In this document: piece after piece, positions 1 to 9,321 of the stretch
How the letters are laid out: the number at the start of each line of letters is the position of its first letter
Numbering within the stretch: the stretch's first letter is position 1
From: Gemmatimonadota bacterium
GTDB taxonomy: Bacteria; JBHIER01; G020348925
Assembly: GCA_020348925.1 (NCBI GenBank)
Contig: CP070758.1
Coordinates: forward strand, 2,145,408-2,209,407
Reading direction: 5' to 3'
Length of the DNA stretch: 64,000 bases
Notes under the pieces: model-generated
Seen by the model: only the letters and a program-made list of their open reading frames with translations
Databases searched by the model: none
Told to the model about the DNA's origin: nothing
Position numbers and translations under genes: made by a program

Positions 1-1
1 T

Positions 2-121
2 GATTCCTCGGGTGCCGTTTCTGAGTATTTTGAGATTGAATCTGCGGTTGTTATTCTGCGAAAAAATGGGTGGAAGTTTCTCAATGGCCAAACTTTTTTT
101 GCGCCTGTGCAATCGGAATAA
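2..121 (+). CDS. C-terminal end of an unknown protein (partial, starts before the window)
   Basis: Reading in frame from base 2 gives about 39 codons ending in TAA at 119-121, with ordinary protein-like composition (acidic, then a KNGWKF segment and a short polar end). No start lies inside the window, so this would be the last part of a gene that begins upstream. The family is not recognisable from this fragment. A chance open frame of this length is possible, so the call is tentative. Confidence 0.4.
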   Translation, partial: DSSGAVSEYFEIESAVVILRKNGWKFLNGQTFFAPVQSE

Positions 122-499
122 TTTCTTTGGTTATCAGTTTTTGATGTTCAGACCTTAACGGCTCACAAAGCGGTTCAAGGGGACGAGAAGATGTCTAATG
201 TAGATTCAAAGATTTTAAAAGCTAATGTGTAAGATTTAAAGCTCGTCGCTTCTTTGCCGCTTCTGAGCTTTGTCGTTAGGTATTGTATAGATATCTTTTC
301 GTAATTTATGTGAATTTTGGGGAAATCAGGGAGTTTGGTTAAAATCCGGCACTGTAGAACATCTTTGATAACATTCACTTTGAGAGAGAGGATTAATTTA
401 GTATCCTCCAGGGAATAAGCGATAGATTTCTCCACGTGAAATAAAAAATGGCGGCCGGAAGGCCGCCTTTGGAAGGATACGTGTGGCGGACAAAATCCT
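122..499. other. Intergenic stretch with no supported gene
   Basis: AT-rich sequence between the partial gene at the left edge and the stop of the DUF4412-like gene. It holds a minus-strand terminator near 441-467. An open frame of 86 codons (175-435, minus) exists but has no ribosome binding site and no recognisable protein character, so it is not called. Confidence 0.6.
441..467 (-). terminator. Rho-independent terminator after the DUF4412-like gene
   Basis: A perfect 7-bp GC stem (GGCGGCC / GGCCGCC, loop of four) at 450-467 is followed on the minus strand by a T-rich tract (441-448). It sits about 30 bases past the stop of the minus-strand gene ending at 500, the right place to end that transcript. 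Confidence 0.85.
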
Positions 500-1327
500 T
501 TACTCGGGTCTGATCATCATATTTTCATCTTTTTCCAATCGCAAGCCTTTGGGCAGCTCGAATTCACTATCTTTTAACGAAGTTTTTACTACCTCAGAAA
601 CCGTGGTAACGTTCCTCATCGTGCCCATGCCCATGTTTATGGTGAAGATGGTTTTCATGGGAAAACTTTTGAACGTGTTCATATCCTCACTGGGCTTGTA
701 TTTGAAAAGATTCATCTTCTCGTAGATCGTGAAGAGCTCGCCTCCCAGCTCGTACTCATCCGTCACCCACATCTCGACAAAAGGGTCATCATCAATGGTT
801 ACGACAACCTGCTGGCAATCATGGCCGCTTATCTTCTCCTTCTTTCCCGTGCGTTCCAGGATCAATTCCCCGGTTTCATCACCACCACCCAACATTTTGG
901 ACATCTGGCTGCCCATCATCTTTTCCACCATGGCCCGTTCTTCGGGAGACATGTCCTTCATCTGCTGCTCCATTTCCACCCGTGCCGCCGCCATCTGCTT
1001 TTTGCCCTCTTCGGACATCTTCTCCATCTGGGCAAAGGTCATTTCCGTGTACGTCGAGTCCTCGACACGAATGTCCCAGACCAATTCCTTATCCATTCGA
1101 ACAATCGTGATCTCATCCTCGCCAAGATCGACAATCTTGATCATACCGGGCTTGTAAAAAACCTTCTGCTTCGTTTTCTCAGAACTCTTTCCCGTCATTG
1201 ACATTTCAGACTCTGAAATCGTTGTCTGCAGCCAATACCCTTCAAATCCGGCATACCCAGGTGTGGCTAAAAACGAAGCAGCCACGAGCACAACAATACC
1301 GACCGCGAACCATCGAACAAAACGCAT
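500..1327 (-). CDS. Exported DUF4412-like protein
   Basis: A 275-residue protein with an N-terminal signal peptide (MRFVRWFAVG followed by a hydrophobic core and an AGFEG cleavage region), so probably periplasmic or outer-membrane associated. The body matches the style of DUF4412 proteins: a beta-rich domain that begins with a conserved K/Y-rich strand, a Met/Glu/Lys-rich helical insert (about residues 100-150, with EKMSEEGKKQM and MVEKMMGSQMSKM), then strands containing SGHDCQQVVV and EMWVTDE. Function of the family is unknown. The start at 1327 was chosen because a good ribosome binding site (AAAGGAGGT) lies 8 bases upstream; a GTG at 1348 would put that site inside the coding region. The gene stands alone with its own terminator. 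Confidence 0.75.
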   Translation of the reverse strand: MRFVRWFAVGIVVLVAASFLATPGYAGFEGYWLQTTISESEMSMTGKSSEKTKQKVFYKPGMIKIVDLGEDEITIVRMDKELVWDIRVEDSTYTEMTFAQMEKMSEEGKKQMAAARVEMEQQMKDMSPEERAMVEKMMGSQMSKMLGGGDETGELILERTGKKEKISGHDCQQVVVTIDDDPFVEMWVTDEYELGGELFTIYEKMNLFKYKPSEDMNTFKSFPMKTIFTINMGMGTMRNVTTVSEVVKTSLKDSEFELPKGLRLEKDENMMIRPE

Positions 1328-1480
1328 TGACAAACCTCCTTTGGACACAAGTAAAAACCCGCGTATCGTAGAAAAAAGATTTGAATACTCTTGATCATCA
1401 CAGCGCGCTCTTTAAGTATATGGAAAAACATGAAGAAAAACAAGAACTGTTTTTCAGTCATGAGATCGATCCAAGTACAA

Positions 1481-1505
1481 AAGGGAGATCCGACCGATCT
1501 CCCTT
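1481..1505 (-). terminator. Probable terminator after the HPF-like gene
   Basis: A perfect 10-bp stem (AAGGGAGATC / GATCTCCCTT, loop CGACC) lies 31 bases beyond the stop of the minus-strand gene ending at 1536. The U-tract is short (TTTTG), so termination strength is uncertain. Confidence 0.6.
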
Positions 1506-1535
1506 CGTAAACGTATGTATGTAATAAAAGCCTCT

Positions 1536-1937
1536 TTATGTCACATTGAACTCCTCCTCAAATTCCATCTCCTCTTCCGGAGCGGGTTCAGGGGGCGTTT
1601 TTATGGTTTGAGCGCGGCCCTTCTTCCAAAATTGTTCTCGCCGGAGCTGTGTTCTGTACTTTTCGAATTGCGTAGTGATATCATCAAAAGCCGTATCCAG
1701 TGACTCGAGGATCTTATACCCCTCGTTGGTCGTATGGAGGGTTTTCCTCGGCAGTCGAAGCGTCAGAGTGCATGATTTCAACTCCTTTCCGATGCGTGCC
1801 TCGATGACGCCGCTCAACTGAACACCATCCTCTGGAAAATGGTTCAACCGACGCTTCAGTTTTTTTACCTCACGGTCGAAACGCTGGCGAATCTCGTCGG
1901 TCGAGTCAACGTGCTTGAAGGTGAGTTCACTGAACAT
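1536..1937 (-). CDS. Ribosome hibernation-promoting factor (HPF/RaiA)-like protein
   Basis: A 133-residue cytosolic protein. The N-terminal 95 or so residues look like the HPF/RaiA (sigma-54 modulation protein) fold: a first strand, an amphipathic helix with EIRQRFDREVKKLKRRL, paired strands (QLSGVIEARIGKE, SCTLTLRLPRKTL) and a second helix (GYKILESLDTAFDDITTQFEKYRTQL, residues about 75-100). The tail is proline- and glutamate-rich (PPEPAPEEEMEFEEE), unlike the dimerising C-terminal domain of long HPF. Members bind the small ribosomal subunit and silence ribosomes in stationary phase. Start at 1937 is supported by AAGGAGGTG just upstream; a longer frame to 1997 lacks such a site. Family assignment is by pattern only. 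Confidence 0.6.
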   Translation of the reverse strand: MFSELTFKHVDSTDEIRQRFDREVKKLKRRLNHFPEDGVQLSGVIEARIGKELKSCTLTLRLPRKTLHTTNEGYKILESLDTAFDDITTQFEKYRTQLRREQFWKKGRAQTIKTPPEPAPEEEMEFEEEFNVT

Positions 1938-2388
1938 TGACACCTCCTTGTGAAAGTGAAATGAAACTGGGCCTCGCTGTGTATTTCTTATTTTCAATGT
2001 TCCAAAGAATTAAACGGAATAAACGGCATTTCGTTCCTCTTGAGTAATGACACGATCTTCTGTCAGGATGAATATCACGTTCTTGACTTAGGCGATCCAT
2101 CCTGGTAAGATCCAAATCCTAATGTAATCATTCCGAAAAAGGAATGCAAGAGAATTGTTGCGGAAATGGTACGAAAACGACCCCACCGCTTTCGTTTTAT
2201 AAGGCGTTACAGTACAATAAGTAAGATGGAAGAAGGGGGCACAATAAGGATTCTTTTAAAGAAACCTCAAAGGGGGAAAGGCTCATCGCAGCTTCAAAAT
2301 ATCTTGCCAGTATCTCCTTGACTTTCGTAGACTAATGACATTATTTTGTTGCATGTCAGGAAGTTGTCCTTAAACGAAAGGGGTCACT
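1938..2388. other. Divergent intergenic region
   Basis: No gene is seen. It separates the minus-strand HPF-like gene from the rightward TPR-DUF362-DUF6599 operon. On the plus strand there is a promoter candidate at 2083-2111 and a small inverted repeat (AAAACGA 2174-2180 with TCGTTTT 2192-2198) in what would be the leader. Confidence 0.6.
2083..2111 (+). promoter_or_regulatory. Candidate sigma-70 promoter for the TPR operon
   Basis: TTGACT (2083-2088), 17-base spacer, TAAGAT (2106-2111). It would give a leader of about 270 bases before the ATG at 2389. A weaker alternative (TTGACT at 2318, poor -10) lies closer to the gene. Sequence match only. Confidence 0.4.
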
Positions 2389-3822
2389 ATGAAAAATATT
2401 GCCGTATATTTTGGGCTGTTTTTCTTCTTTGCAGCCCACACGATCTGCATGGCAGAACAATTCCAGGAAGCGGAAACGGCCCTGAAACAAAGAGACTTCG
2501 ATCAGGCGGCGGAGGGCTTCCTCGGCTTTGTCCGGAGCGAATCCGATCACGAAAATGCGCCTCTGGCTCTCTACACAGCCGCGCGTATTCGTGCCCTTGT
2601 CCAGGATCGTCTCGAGGAAGGGAAAGCCCTGTTTCGCGAACTCATCGATGGATATCCTGAGAACGAATGGGCTTTTTACGGGGCTATGAGGCTGGCTGAG
2701 TATGCCATCGAACAGGGGGATTCACTCCAGGCGGCGAAGGTCTATGAGGAGGTCGCGACTATCGGTGAGACCATCTTCCATCCTGTCACCGATGTCAGTG
2801 ATGCGCAATTTGGGGCCCTCAAGAAGTGCGGAGAAACCTACCTCAATCTCCGCCGGTATCATCAGGCCGAACCCTATTTCTCAAAACTCCTGGAAACGAA
2901 CATCAATGATCGCAGAACCATGCCCGACGTCTACGCCAAACTTGCCGCCTGCCTCGAAGGTGAGGGGGAAGGAGCCCGGGCCGCCGAAACCTATCTCAAG
3001 CTCATTGAAACGTACCCCACTGCCCGGGAGGCCTGCGGACTGTGCCAGACGAAGGAGAAGATCGATCCGTACGCGTCCTTTGACTGGGAGCCGTACGAAT
3101 ATTTTGTCGAAGGGTACACGGTCTTTCGAACCTGGCCTTCCAAGGCGGCGAAACATATGATCAATCTGGAAACCATGGGCGGATCACCGGACTTGGTCCA
3201 AACCGCGCTCAGACTTCTTCCCTGGGTCTATTACTATTCCTCCGATTTTAAAAAGGCACGGCAGGCCCATCAGAATTTTGTGAACAGATATCCTGATGAT
3301 ACTGACATCTATGTCCGGTACTTTCCCATGTATCTGGACTCTTATAAGGAGGAGTTTGAGTTCAAACAATTCCTGACATCTGTCTCCTTTCTTGTTGCCG
3401 AAGCCGATACGACGGCGTCCTCGACTCCGCAGGAGGAATATGTCTCCATCTCCAGAGCAGACGGCTGGAGAGAACTGGATTTAACGCCTCATTACGGTTA
3501 CTACAACCAACTCCTCTATGTGGATCGACCTCTGAATCCAACAGATCTGGCGTATATTCGGATTTTCGTGAAGTCTGACAGTGAGCGAAGGACAAATATG
3601 GAGGTCGGTAACGACGACCCCTGGATACTCTGGCACAACGGCAGTCTTCTCGGTGAATTCACAGGAAATCCGGGAAAAGCGCCCCTCGATTTCATCCCCG
3701 GGTGGAACGAGATCATGATCAAACTGACCCAGCGGGAGGGTGACATGACGGCTACTCTCCGCTTTGTAAATGATGAGGACGAATCCGAACAGGATCTCAC
3801 CTGCAGCGCAGTAAAGGATTGA
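2389..3822 (+). CDS. Exported tetratricopeptide-repeat protein
   Basis: A 477-residue protein with a clear signal peptide (MKNIAVYFGLFFFFAAHTICMA). Residues about 25-330 are helical TPR/Sel1-type pairs: repeated units such as EAETALKQRDFDQAAEGFL, LAEYAIEQGDSLQAAKVYEE and CGETYLNLRRYHQAEPYFSK, a typical scaffold for periplasmic protein-protein contacts. The last 130 residues are beta-rich, with aromatic-rich patches (GWRELDLTPHYGYYNQ, DDPWILWHNG), and look like a small binding domain. It is the first gene of a three-gene rightward operon with the DUF362 and DUF6599-like genes 27 bases downstream. Start chosen at an ATG preceded by GAAAGGGG. No enzyme motif was found; function unknown. Confidence 0.75.
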   Translation: MKNIAVYFGLFFFFAAHTICMAEQFQEAETALKQRDFDQAAEGFLGFVRSESDHENAPLALYTAARIRALVQDRLEEGKALFRELIDGYPENEWAFYGAMRLAEYAIEQGDSLQAAKVYEEVATIGETIFHPVTDVSDAQFGALKKCGETYLNLRRYHQAEPYFSKLLETNINDRRTMPDVYAKLAACLEGEGEGARAAETYLKLIETYPTAREACGLCQTKEKIDPYASFDWEPYEYFVEGYTVFRTWPSKAAKHMINLETMGGSPDLVQTALRLLPWVYYYSSDFKKARQAHQNFVNRYPDDTDIYVRYFPMYLDSYKEEFEFKQFLTSVSFLVAEADTTASSTPQEEYVSISRADGWRELDLTPHYGYYNQLLYVDRPLNPTDLAYIRIFVKSDSERRTNMEVGNDDPWILWHNGSLLGEFTGNPGKAPLDFIPGWNEIMIKLTQREGDMTATLRFVNDEDESEQDLTCSAVKD

Positions 3823-3849
3823 TATCAACGACACCGCAAGGAGAAAAGG

Positions 3850-4758
3850 ATGGAATTGAAAAATTTGAATCGCCGCCAATTTATTCAGACAGGCCTCATG
3901 ACGCTGGGGGCCGTCACCTCTGGTTTGGTAAGACCTCCATCAATACTCAGTCTATCACGCCCGGACTTGACGGTCGCCCACGGTTCCGATCCTTACAAGG
4001 CCACGGTCAAAGCCATCAATTTGCTCGGAGGGATCGAACGCTTCGTCACACCGGGAAAAAACGTCCTCCTGTTCCCCAATATCATCAGCCCCTCACCTCC
4101 AGAGTTCGCCATCAATACAAACCCGGATGTTGTCAAAGCTGTGGCCGAACTCTGCGTGAAGGCCGGCGGGAACGTTCAGGTCTACCATCACCACGATCCC
4201 GGGTACGCGAAGGTCCTTGGTATTCAGGACGGTGTCGCGTCCGTTGGCGCCAGGATGGTCCACATGCCTTCATCAGAGGAAGCGGCCGATCGCTATATCG
4301 AGGTCCCCGTACCCATGGGTCGAATCCTCAACAGGATTAAGGTCGCCGATCTTGTTCTGAAGGCCGATGTTTTTATCAATATGCCCATTGCCAAGCACCA
4401 CGCCGGTTCGGAACTGACCATGACCATGAAGAACCTCATGGGAGTGGTCAGCGACGCGAGATCCTACCATTATCTCGGACTTCACGACTGCATTGCCGAC
4501 GGGGCCACCGCCATTCGCTCCGATCTCGTGGTGATGGACGCCACGCGAATTCTCCTGAGCAACGGGCCCAGCGGTCCCGGGGAAACGAAGGTGGTGAATG
4601 AGGTCATCGCCTCCACCGACCCGGTGGCTGTTGATGCCTACGGCGCGTCTCTTTTCAAAAAAGACGTCCGCGACGTGCCCTTCATCACCCAGGCGTACAA
4701 GCAACGTCTCGGGGAAATGAGACTGAACCTCCTCACTGTCGAGAGGACCGATGCGTAG
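3850..4758 (+). CDS. Tat-exported DUF362 domain protein
   Basis: A 302-residue protein starting with a twin-arginine signal (LNRRQFIQTGLMTLGAVTSG, residues 6-25), so exported folded, probably with a bound cofactor or metal. The rest is a DUF362 domain: a start strand with KATVKAINLLGG, a V/A-G-GNV strand, the conserved NMPIAKHHAGSELTMTMKN segment (about residues 178-196), then SDARSYHYLGLHDCIAD and an ASTDPVAVDAYGASLF stretch, both characteristic. DUF362 proteins often carry a 4Fe-4S ferredoxin tail; none is present here. The biochemical role of the family is unknown. Its stop overlaps the next start by 8 bases, so the two are translationally coupled. Confidence 0.85.
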   Translation: MELKNLNRRQFIQTGLMTLGAVTSGLVRPPSILSLSRPDLTVAHGSDPYKATVKAINLLGGIERFVTPGKNVLLFPNIISPSPPEFAINTNPDVVKAVAELCVKAGGNVQVYHHHDPGYAKVLGIQDGVASVGARMVHMPSSEEAADRYIEVPVPMGRILNRIKVADLVLKADVFINMPIAKHHAGSELTMTMKNLMGVVSDARSYHYLGLHDCIADGATAIRSDLVVMDATRILLSNGPSGPGETKVVNEVIASTDPVAVDAYGASLFKKDVRDVPFITQAYKQRLGEMRLNLLTVERTDA

Positions 4759-5629
4759 ACATTTGATCATACCGGTCCTGTGTCTCTCCTTTCTATGTGC
4801 AGCACACCCTCTCTGGTCCGATCTTCTGCCGGACACGTTGGGTGATTGGAAGCTGACGGAACGGAAGACCTATCCCGGACAAACCCTCTACGACTACATC
4901 AATGGCGGCGCCGATGTGTATTACGAATACGGATTTTCAACGGTCGATGTGGGATATTACTCCAAGAGTGAACGAGAGATTCTGGTAGAAGTATACACTA
5001 TGTCCAGCCCACAGGCAGCCGCCGGAATCTACTCCTTCTTCAGAAGGTATGACGCTCCTTCACTCCCCGAACCCTATACGGGTAAACTCTATGATTTTCA
5101 CGTAGAATGCTTAAACGGCAGTCAGTACATAAAACTGATCAATTACGACTCCCTCGGTGTCGACGAACGTTTGGCTCTTTTAAAGGATCTTACCCCCAAA
5201 CCGACGCAGGATTTGAATTCGCTTCGTTTTGATGCGCTCCCTGAGAAACGACTCCAAGGCAGCGAGGTCTATTTCAACGGATTTCTTGCCCTGAAGAATT
5301 TTGCGGGACTTGGAAGAAAAAACTTCTTCGGAACCGGTGAAAGAGCTGCGGCCTATGGTTGTCTCATTGAAATCGACGGGAAACAGTTCAAATGGGTCAC
5401 CATCTGCGGTGATTCCCTCCAAATCGCCCAAGACTCAGAGCGGTTTCTTGCTTTTCAACGGAGAAATGATTACACGATCGAGGATCATTCAGAATATAGA
5501 TTGTTGGCGGATCAACTAACAGGAAATTATGTGGGAATAATTCAAAGAGGAAATTGCCTCCACTTTGTGTTCGGGTTTCGCGACGAAGAGAAAGAAAAGA
5601 TCATCAACCTTATCACATCTCAAAAATAA
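4751..5629 (+). CDS. Exported DUF6599-like protein
   Basis: A 292-residue protein with a signal peptide (MRRHLIIPVLCLSFLCAAHPLWS). The mature part has the pattern seen in DUF6599-type proteins: LGDWKLTERKTYPGQTLYDYINGGADVYYEYGF near the start, EILVEVYTMSSPQAAAGIYSFF, then GSQYIKLINYD and a late VTICGDSLQIAQDSE strand. These proteins are commonly found next to DUF362 genes, which agrees with the 8-base overlap here. Function unknown; the domain is likely a periplasmic sensor or maturation partner (inference). The gene ends 75 bases before the stop of the convergent GH57 gene. Confidence 0.7.
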   Translation: MRRHLIIPVLCLSFLCAAHPLWSDLLPDTLGDWKLTERKTYPGQTLYDYINGGADVYYEYGFSTVDVGYYSKSEREILVEVYTMSSPQAAAGIYSFFRRYDAPSLPEPYTGKLYDFHVECLNGSQYIKLINYDSLGVDERLALLKDLTPKPTQDLNSLRFDALPEKRLQGSEVYFNGFLALKNFAGLGRKNFFGTGERAAAYGCLIEIDGKQFKWVTICGDSLQIAQDSERFLAFQRRNDYTIEDHSEYRLLADQLTGNYVGIIQRGNCLHFVFGFRDEEKEKIINLITSQK

Positions 5630-5704
5630 GAGCAGGACAATACCCTCGCATTTGCCGCGGCACCTCATAATACGAGGATCGAGGGCAGGCTCATCAACGA
5701 TTAT

Positions 5705-7801
5705 TTATGTCAACGTTTTTTCAATCGCGAGAACAAAATTGATCCTCTTTTTCTCTCTCGGACCTATCTTTACCCGCCAATGAGGGAGAAGAGATATGCC
5801 CTGATATGTTTTCTCAATGCCGGATTCCGACTGGGATATTGTCTGCACGGGAAAAATCCACATCTTCGCCTCTTGAGAAAATTGAAATCGTATCTTGAGT
5901 TCTTCGGCCTCCCCAGTAAGCTCGAATTGTGAAGACTTACGAAACGACCGTGGCCGTTTACTCAACTCCGAATGCCACAGTGAAAAGTTGCACTCGCCGC
6001 CGAATACGAACTCAATCTCCTTTCGGCTGGGATTTGTTATAGTATACGTCACTCCAATCTCAGGGCGTCTGGCATGCAGAAGGATGTTTTTTTCAACAGA
6101 AACAGTTCTCTTCGCAACATGACCTTTTCGCTGAAAGTACAAAATTGCTTCAGTCGGTTTTGACGTATCGATGTTTTTTAAAGTGTATGACTGATCTGTG
6201 AAATCTCCCAATTCCCTGTATTGACCGAGAGAAAATTTTTGAAGTGTGACGTCCTTCCCCAGGAAGTGATCGATCAACATTCCCCGCCGATACGAGTCAT
6301 ACACCAGGAGCTTCTCCAATCCCTTCTCCTTTGAAACCGTAATGTCATGAATGGATTGAATCTTCCCCTCGGAATGTTTTTTCGGTTCCGGGATTGAAAC
6401 AAGGTGGCGATGGTACGCTTCAGGCCGACGGGAAAGCGTATTGGCAAGATTCACGGATCGAGGCCTAAAGTCCCATTCTGTAATCATCCCACCATTGACA
6501 TCCAAGCAGAGACCGCTGTGAGGCGTTGAGACGAGTATCTCCTCCTGACCATCGCAATTAAAGTCGAGCCGCTCAACGTCCAACCACATCCTTCTCTTGT
6601 GAAGAATTTTATCGGCCAGGGTCTCGGCCTTGATAAGGTGTTCGTAAATGGCCGAACGGAGATGCCCCAGATAGAGCCCCCCAAAGACACCGTGCCAGTA
6701 TGCACAGTTGCACTGGGCTCGGAAAAGCTCCTGCTGTGCCTTTTTCACCTTGACTCCGGTTACTTTTTTACGAGATGCTTTACTGACCTTATCGCTGACG
6801 TAGATCATGCGCTTGTGCATATGATTGGACTCGGGATATTTTGTCAGAAAATTGCGCCAGTAACCGCCTCTCAGGAACGGTCCGTAGACATCCCCATTGC
6901 CCTTATCCTTCACTTCCGTGAGAATATCTTCAAAAAGGGCTCCCATTTTAGCCGGAAGCGCCCAACCCATCATCTCATCATAGGAGGCGGTCGGAAGATA
7001 GACTCTGTCTGCTGGGGGATATTTCGAAAGGTACTCCGAAGGGGTCACAAGATGAATCCAATCCCGATGTTGCACAAGAATATTGAAGAAACGTTTCAAC
7101 CACCCTTGACCGAAGACCCACTTATGCGTCTCCGGCCAGAGTCCAAACTTTTCGGCGTCATCCCCATAGACCAATAATCTATGCCCATCCCTTGTCGAAA
7201 CGCGCTTCAGAAAGTATACTGTCTCATCAACCTCCTGAAAAGGAATGAAGTACCTTAACCTTTTGCTCGAAGGAAATACTGCTATGGCTTTGCCCTGATC
7301 TTCCGTCATGAAATAACCGTACGTCTTTTCCTCCTCCACTCCGGCATATTTCAGGAAATTTTCATCAATAATCGTGTACGTGACTCCTTTCTCGCCCAAA
7401 ATGCTTGGAAGGTGAGGTTCCCAAATTCGCTCCGCGTTCCAAGCACCAACAGGATGAATACCGAAACGTGAGTGGATATATTCCGTCAGGAGAGCTACCT
7501 GATTGAGGGCATCGCGCCGAGGGATTTGAGTCAAAATGGGCTCGTAAAAACCACCGGTCAGGAGTTCAACCTGTCCTCTCGTTACCAGATGAGATATTCT
7601 CTCCAAGAGATCGGCACGATGTTCCTCCAGCCATTCCAGAAGGCAGCCGGTGAAATGGAGAGCCATTCTCACAGCAGGATAGTCCGACAACATTTTCAGA
7701 AAAGGGCCATAACACACGTTGCAGGCTTTTTCGAAAACGTAATCATAATTGCCCACCGGTTGATGGAAGTGAATAACCATCGAAAGATGTATTGATTTCA
7801 C
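5705..7801 (-). CDS. GH57 4-alpha-glucanotransferase / alpha-amylase
   Basis: A 698-residue cytosolic protein without signal peptide. The N-terminal GH57 (beta/alpha)7 barrel carries all five family motifs: HFHQP (11-15), GGFYEP (83-88), WNAERIWEP (121-129) with the predicted nucleophile E124, YGDDAEKFGLWP (212-223) with the predicted acid/base D214, and SYDEMMGWALP further on. These positions line up closely with the 4-alpha-glucanotransferase of Thermococcus litoralis (E123, D214). The C-terminal half has the beta-sandwich domains that accompany this subfamily (DUF1925/DUF1926 type). It would disproportionate maltodextrins or trim glycogen. The start is a GTG that overlaps the glgA stop by 4 bases (GTGA), showing translational coupling. 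It is the last gene of the long minus-strand cluster. Confidence 0.9.
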   Translation of the reverse strand: MKSIHLSMVIHFHQPVGNYDYVFEKACNVCYGPFLKMLSDYPAVRMALHFTGCLLEWLEEHRADLLERISHLVTRGQVELLTGGFYEPILTQIPRRDALNQVALLTEYIHSRFGIHPVGAWNAERIWEPHLPSILGEKGVTYTIIDENFLKYAGVEEEKTYGYFMTEDQGKAIAVFPSSKRLRYFIPFQEVDETVYFLKRVSTRDGHRLLVYGDDAEKFGLWPETHKWVFGQGWLKRFFNILVQHRDWIHLVTPSEYLSKYPPADRVYLPTASYDEMMGWALPAKMGALFEDILTEVKDKGNGDVYGPFLRGGYWRNFLTKYPESNHMHKRMIYVSDKVSKASRKKVTGVKVKKAQQELFRAQCNCAYWHGVFGGLYLGHLRSAIYEHLIKAETLADKILHKRRMWLDVERLDFNCDGQEEILVSTPHSGLCLDVNGGMITEWDFRPRSVNLANTLSRRPEAYHRHLVSIPEPKKHSEGKIQSIHDITVSKEKGLEKLLVYDSYRRGMLIDHFLGKDVTLQKFSLGQYRELGDFTDQSYTLKNIDTSKPTEAILYFQRKGHVAKRTVSVEKNILLHARRPEIGVTYTITNPSRKEIEFVFGGECNFSLWHSELSKRPRSFRKSSQFELTGEAEELKIRFQFSQEAKMWIFPVQTISQSESGIEKTYQGISLLPHWRVKIGPREKKRINFVLAIEKTLT

Positions 7802-9282
7802 TGTGAAACTCCTTTCATCCGTTTTTCGATAGTGTTCTCATAAATTTCAAGATATCTCCGCGCAGATCTGGCCCATGAGAAATCAGTTTGCATAGCATTC
7901 CGCATGAGATGGCTCCAGGCCTCTCTGTCATGATAGAACTCAATCGCCTCTCTTATCTTCTTAAAAAGCTCATCTGCTGCATAATCGTAAAACTTGAACC
8001 CGTTGCCTCTGCCAGTCCTCGGATCATAGTGTTCGACGGTGTCATCCAAACCGCCCGTGGCTCTGACAAGCGGCACGGTGCCATATCTCAGACTGTACAT
8101 TTGGTTGAGACCGCAGGGTTCATACTTTGACGGCATCAGAAAGACATCACAACCAGCCTCTATTTTATGAGCCAATGCATTATCAAAAGCAATTCGAACA
8201 CCCATTTTCCCAGGATATCGCACGGCTATTTTTTGAAACATGTCTTGATATCGTTGGTCCCCGGTTCCCAGAAGGACAAGCCCCACATCCAGAGTCATCA
8301 GGTCGTCCATGATTTCTGCAAGCAAATCGAATCCCTTCTGATCGGCCAGCCTTGAAATAACACCGAAAAGAGGCGCCTTGCTCGAATCAATGTTCACCTT
8401 GAATGTTTCCAGAATGTCATCCTTACATTTCTTCTTCCCTGAAAGATCGTGCACACTATAATTCGCCTTTAGAAACCGATCGTTCTCTGGGTCCCAAACA
8501 TCCGTATCAATTCCATTCAGAATACCGAAGAGATCCTCGCTCCTCTCTCTCAGAACACTATCCAGTCCGTAACCGTACTCAGGTGTTTGAATTTCCCGGC
8601 TGTATTTCGGGCTGACGGTCGTAATGACATCCGAATAGTTGATGCCGGCTTTCATAAAATTGATCCTGCCCCAGAATTCCACACCAGCCGCAGTGAATTC
8701 CTCATCGGGCAAACCGATCAGGGCCATAACCTCCCGAGGAAAGAGCCCTTGATAGGCGAGATTGTGTATGGTATAACAACATGATGTGTTCGCAAAAAGG
8801 ATCTCATCACTCCATAGCGTTCTGACGTAGGAGGGAATAAGCCCTGTCTGCCAGTCGTGGCAGTGGATGATATCCGGTTTCAGATCAAGAGCATCGCACA
8901 CGGGCAGGAGTGACCGGCACAAGAAGGCAAACCGTTCCGCATTGTCGGGGTAATCTCCTTCTGGAGTTCCATACAGGTGGGCCCGATCAAAGTACGTATC
9001 CTGCCTCACACAGTAGACTTTCACATTACGATCGCTCTCAGCCTCGAACAGCTCTCCCTCTTTGATAGTCCCACTTATGGGAACTTCGAACTTCGATATC
9101 ACTTTTCGCACTTCGAAATTTCCCTCACCGACCACTCGGTAGAACGGGAGTATGACACGAACATCGTGGTCCAGAGAGGATTGAGCCGCCGGTAACGAAC
9201 CAACGACATCGGCCAAGCCACCGGTTTTGGCATACGGTGCGACCTCCGAGGATACGTGGAGAATGCTCAGTCTGTTTTTCAT
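7798..9282 (-). CDS. glgA: Glycogen synthase (GT5)
   Basis: A 494-residue cytosolic glycosyltransferase that adds glucose from ADP-glucose to the non-reducing end of alpha-1,4-glucan. Diagnostic features are the N-terminal KTGGLADVVGSLP loop (from residue 19, ADP-glucose/glucan binding), HCHDWQTGLIPSY in the N-terminal Rossmann domain, a FGVISRLADQKGFDLL hinge, and SKYEPCGLNQMYSLRYGTVP in the C-terminal Rossmann domain with the conserved EPCGL acid. Length is standard for bacterial GlgA. It overlaps the downstream GH57 glucanotransferase by 4 bases, so the pair likely controls glycogen build-up and remodelling after maltodextrin import. No glgC or glgB is in the window. Start ATG at 9282. Confidence 0.95.
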   Translation of the reverse strand: MKNRLSILHVSSEVAPYAKTGGLADVVGSLPAAQSSLDHDVRVILPFYRVVGEGNFEVRKVISKFEVPISGTIKEGELFEAESDRNVKVYCVRQDTYFDRAHLYGTPEGDYPDNAERFAFLCRSLLPVCDALDLKPDIIHCHDWQTGLIPSYVRTLWSDEILFANTSCCYTIHNLAYQGLFPREVMALIGLPDEEFTAAGVEFWGRINFMKAGINYSDVITTVSPKYSREIQTPEYGYGLDSVLRERSEDLFGILNGIDTDVWDPENDRFLKANYSVHDLSGKKKCKDDILETFKVNIDSSKAPLFGVISRLADQKGFDLLAEIMDDLMTLDVGLVLLGTGDQRYQDMFQKIAVRYPGKMGVRIAFDNALAHKIEAGCDVFLMPSKYEPCGLNQMYSLRYGTVPLVRATGGLDDTVEHYDPRTGRGNGFKFYDYAADELFKKIREAIEFYHDREAWSHLMRNAMQTDFSWARSARRYLEIYENTIEKRMKGVSQ

Positions 9283-9321
9283 CGTTCTCTCTTTCTTTTA
9301 ATGAACACCTGCATGTTCATT

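Noticed and set aside
175-435. 86-codon open frame on the minus strand
   Set aside because: No ribosome binding site, lies in AT-rich intergenic DNA and has no protein-family features.
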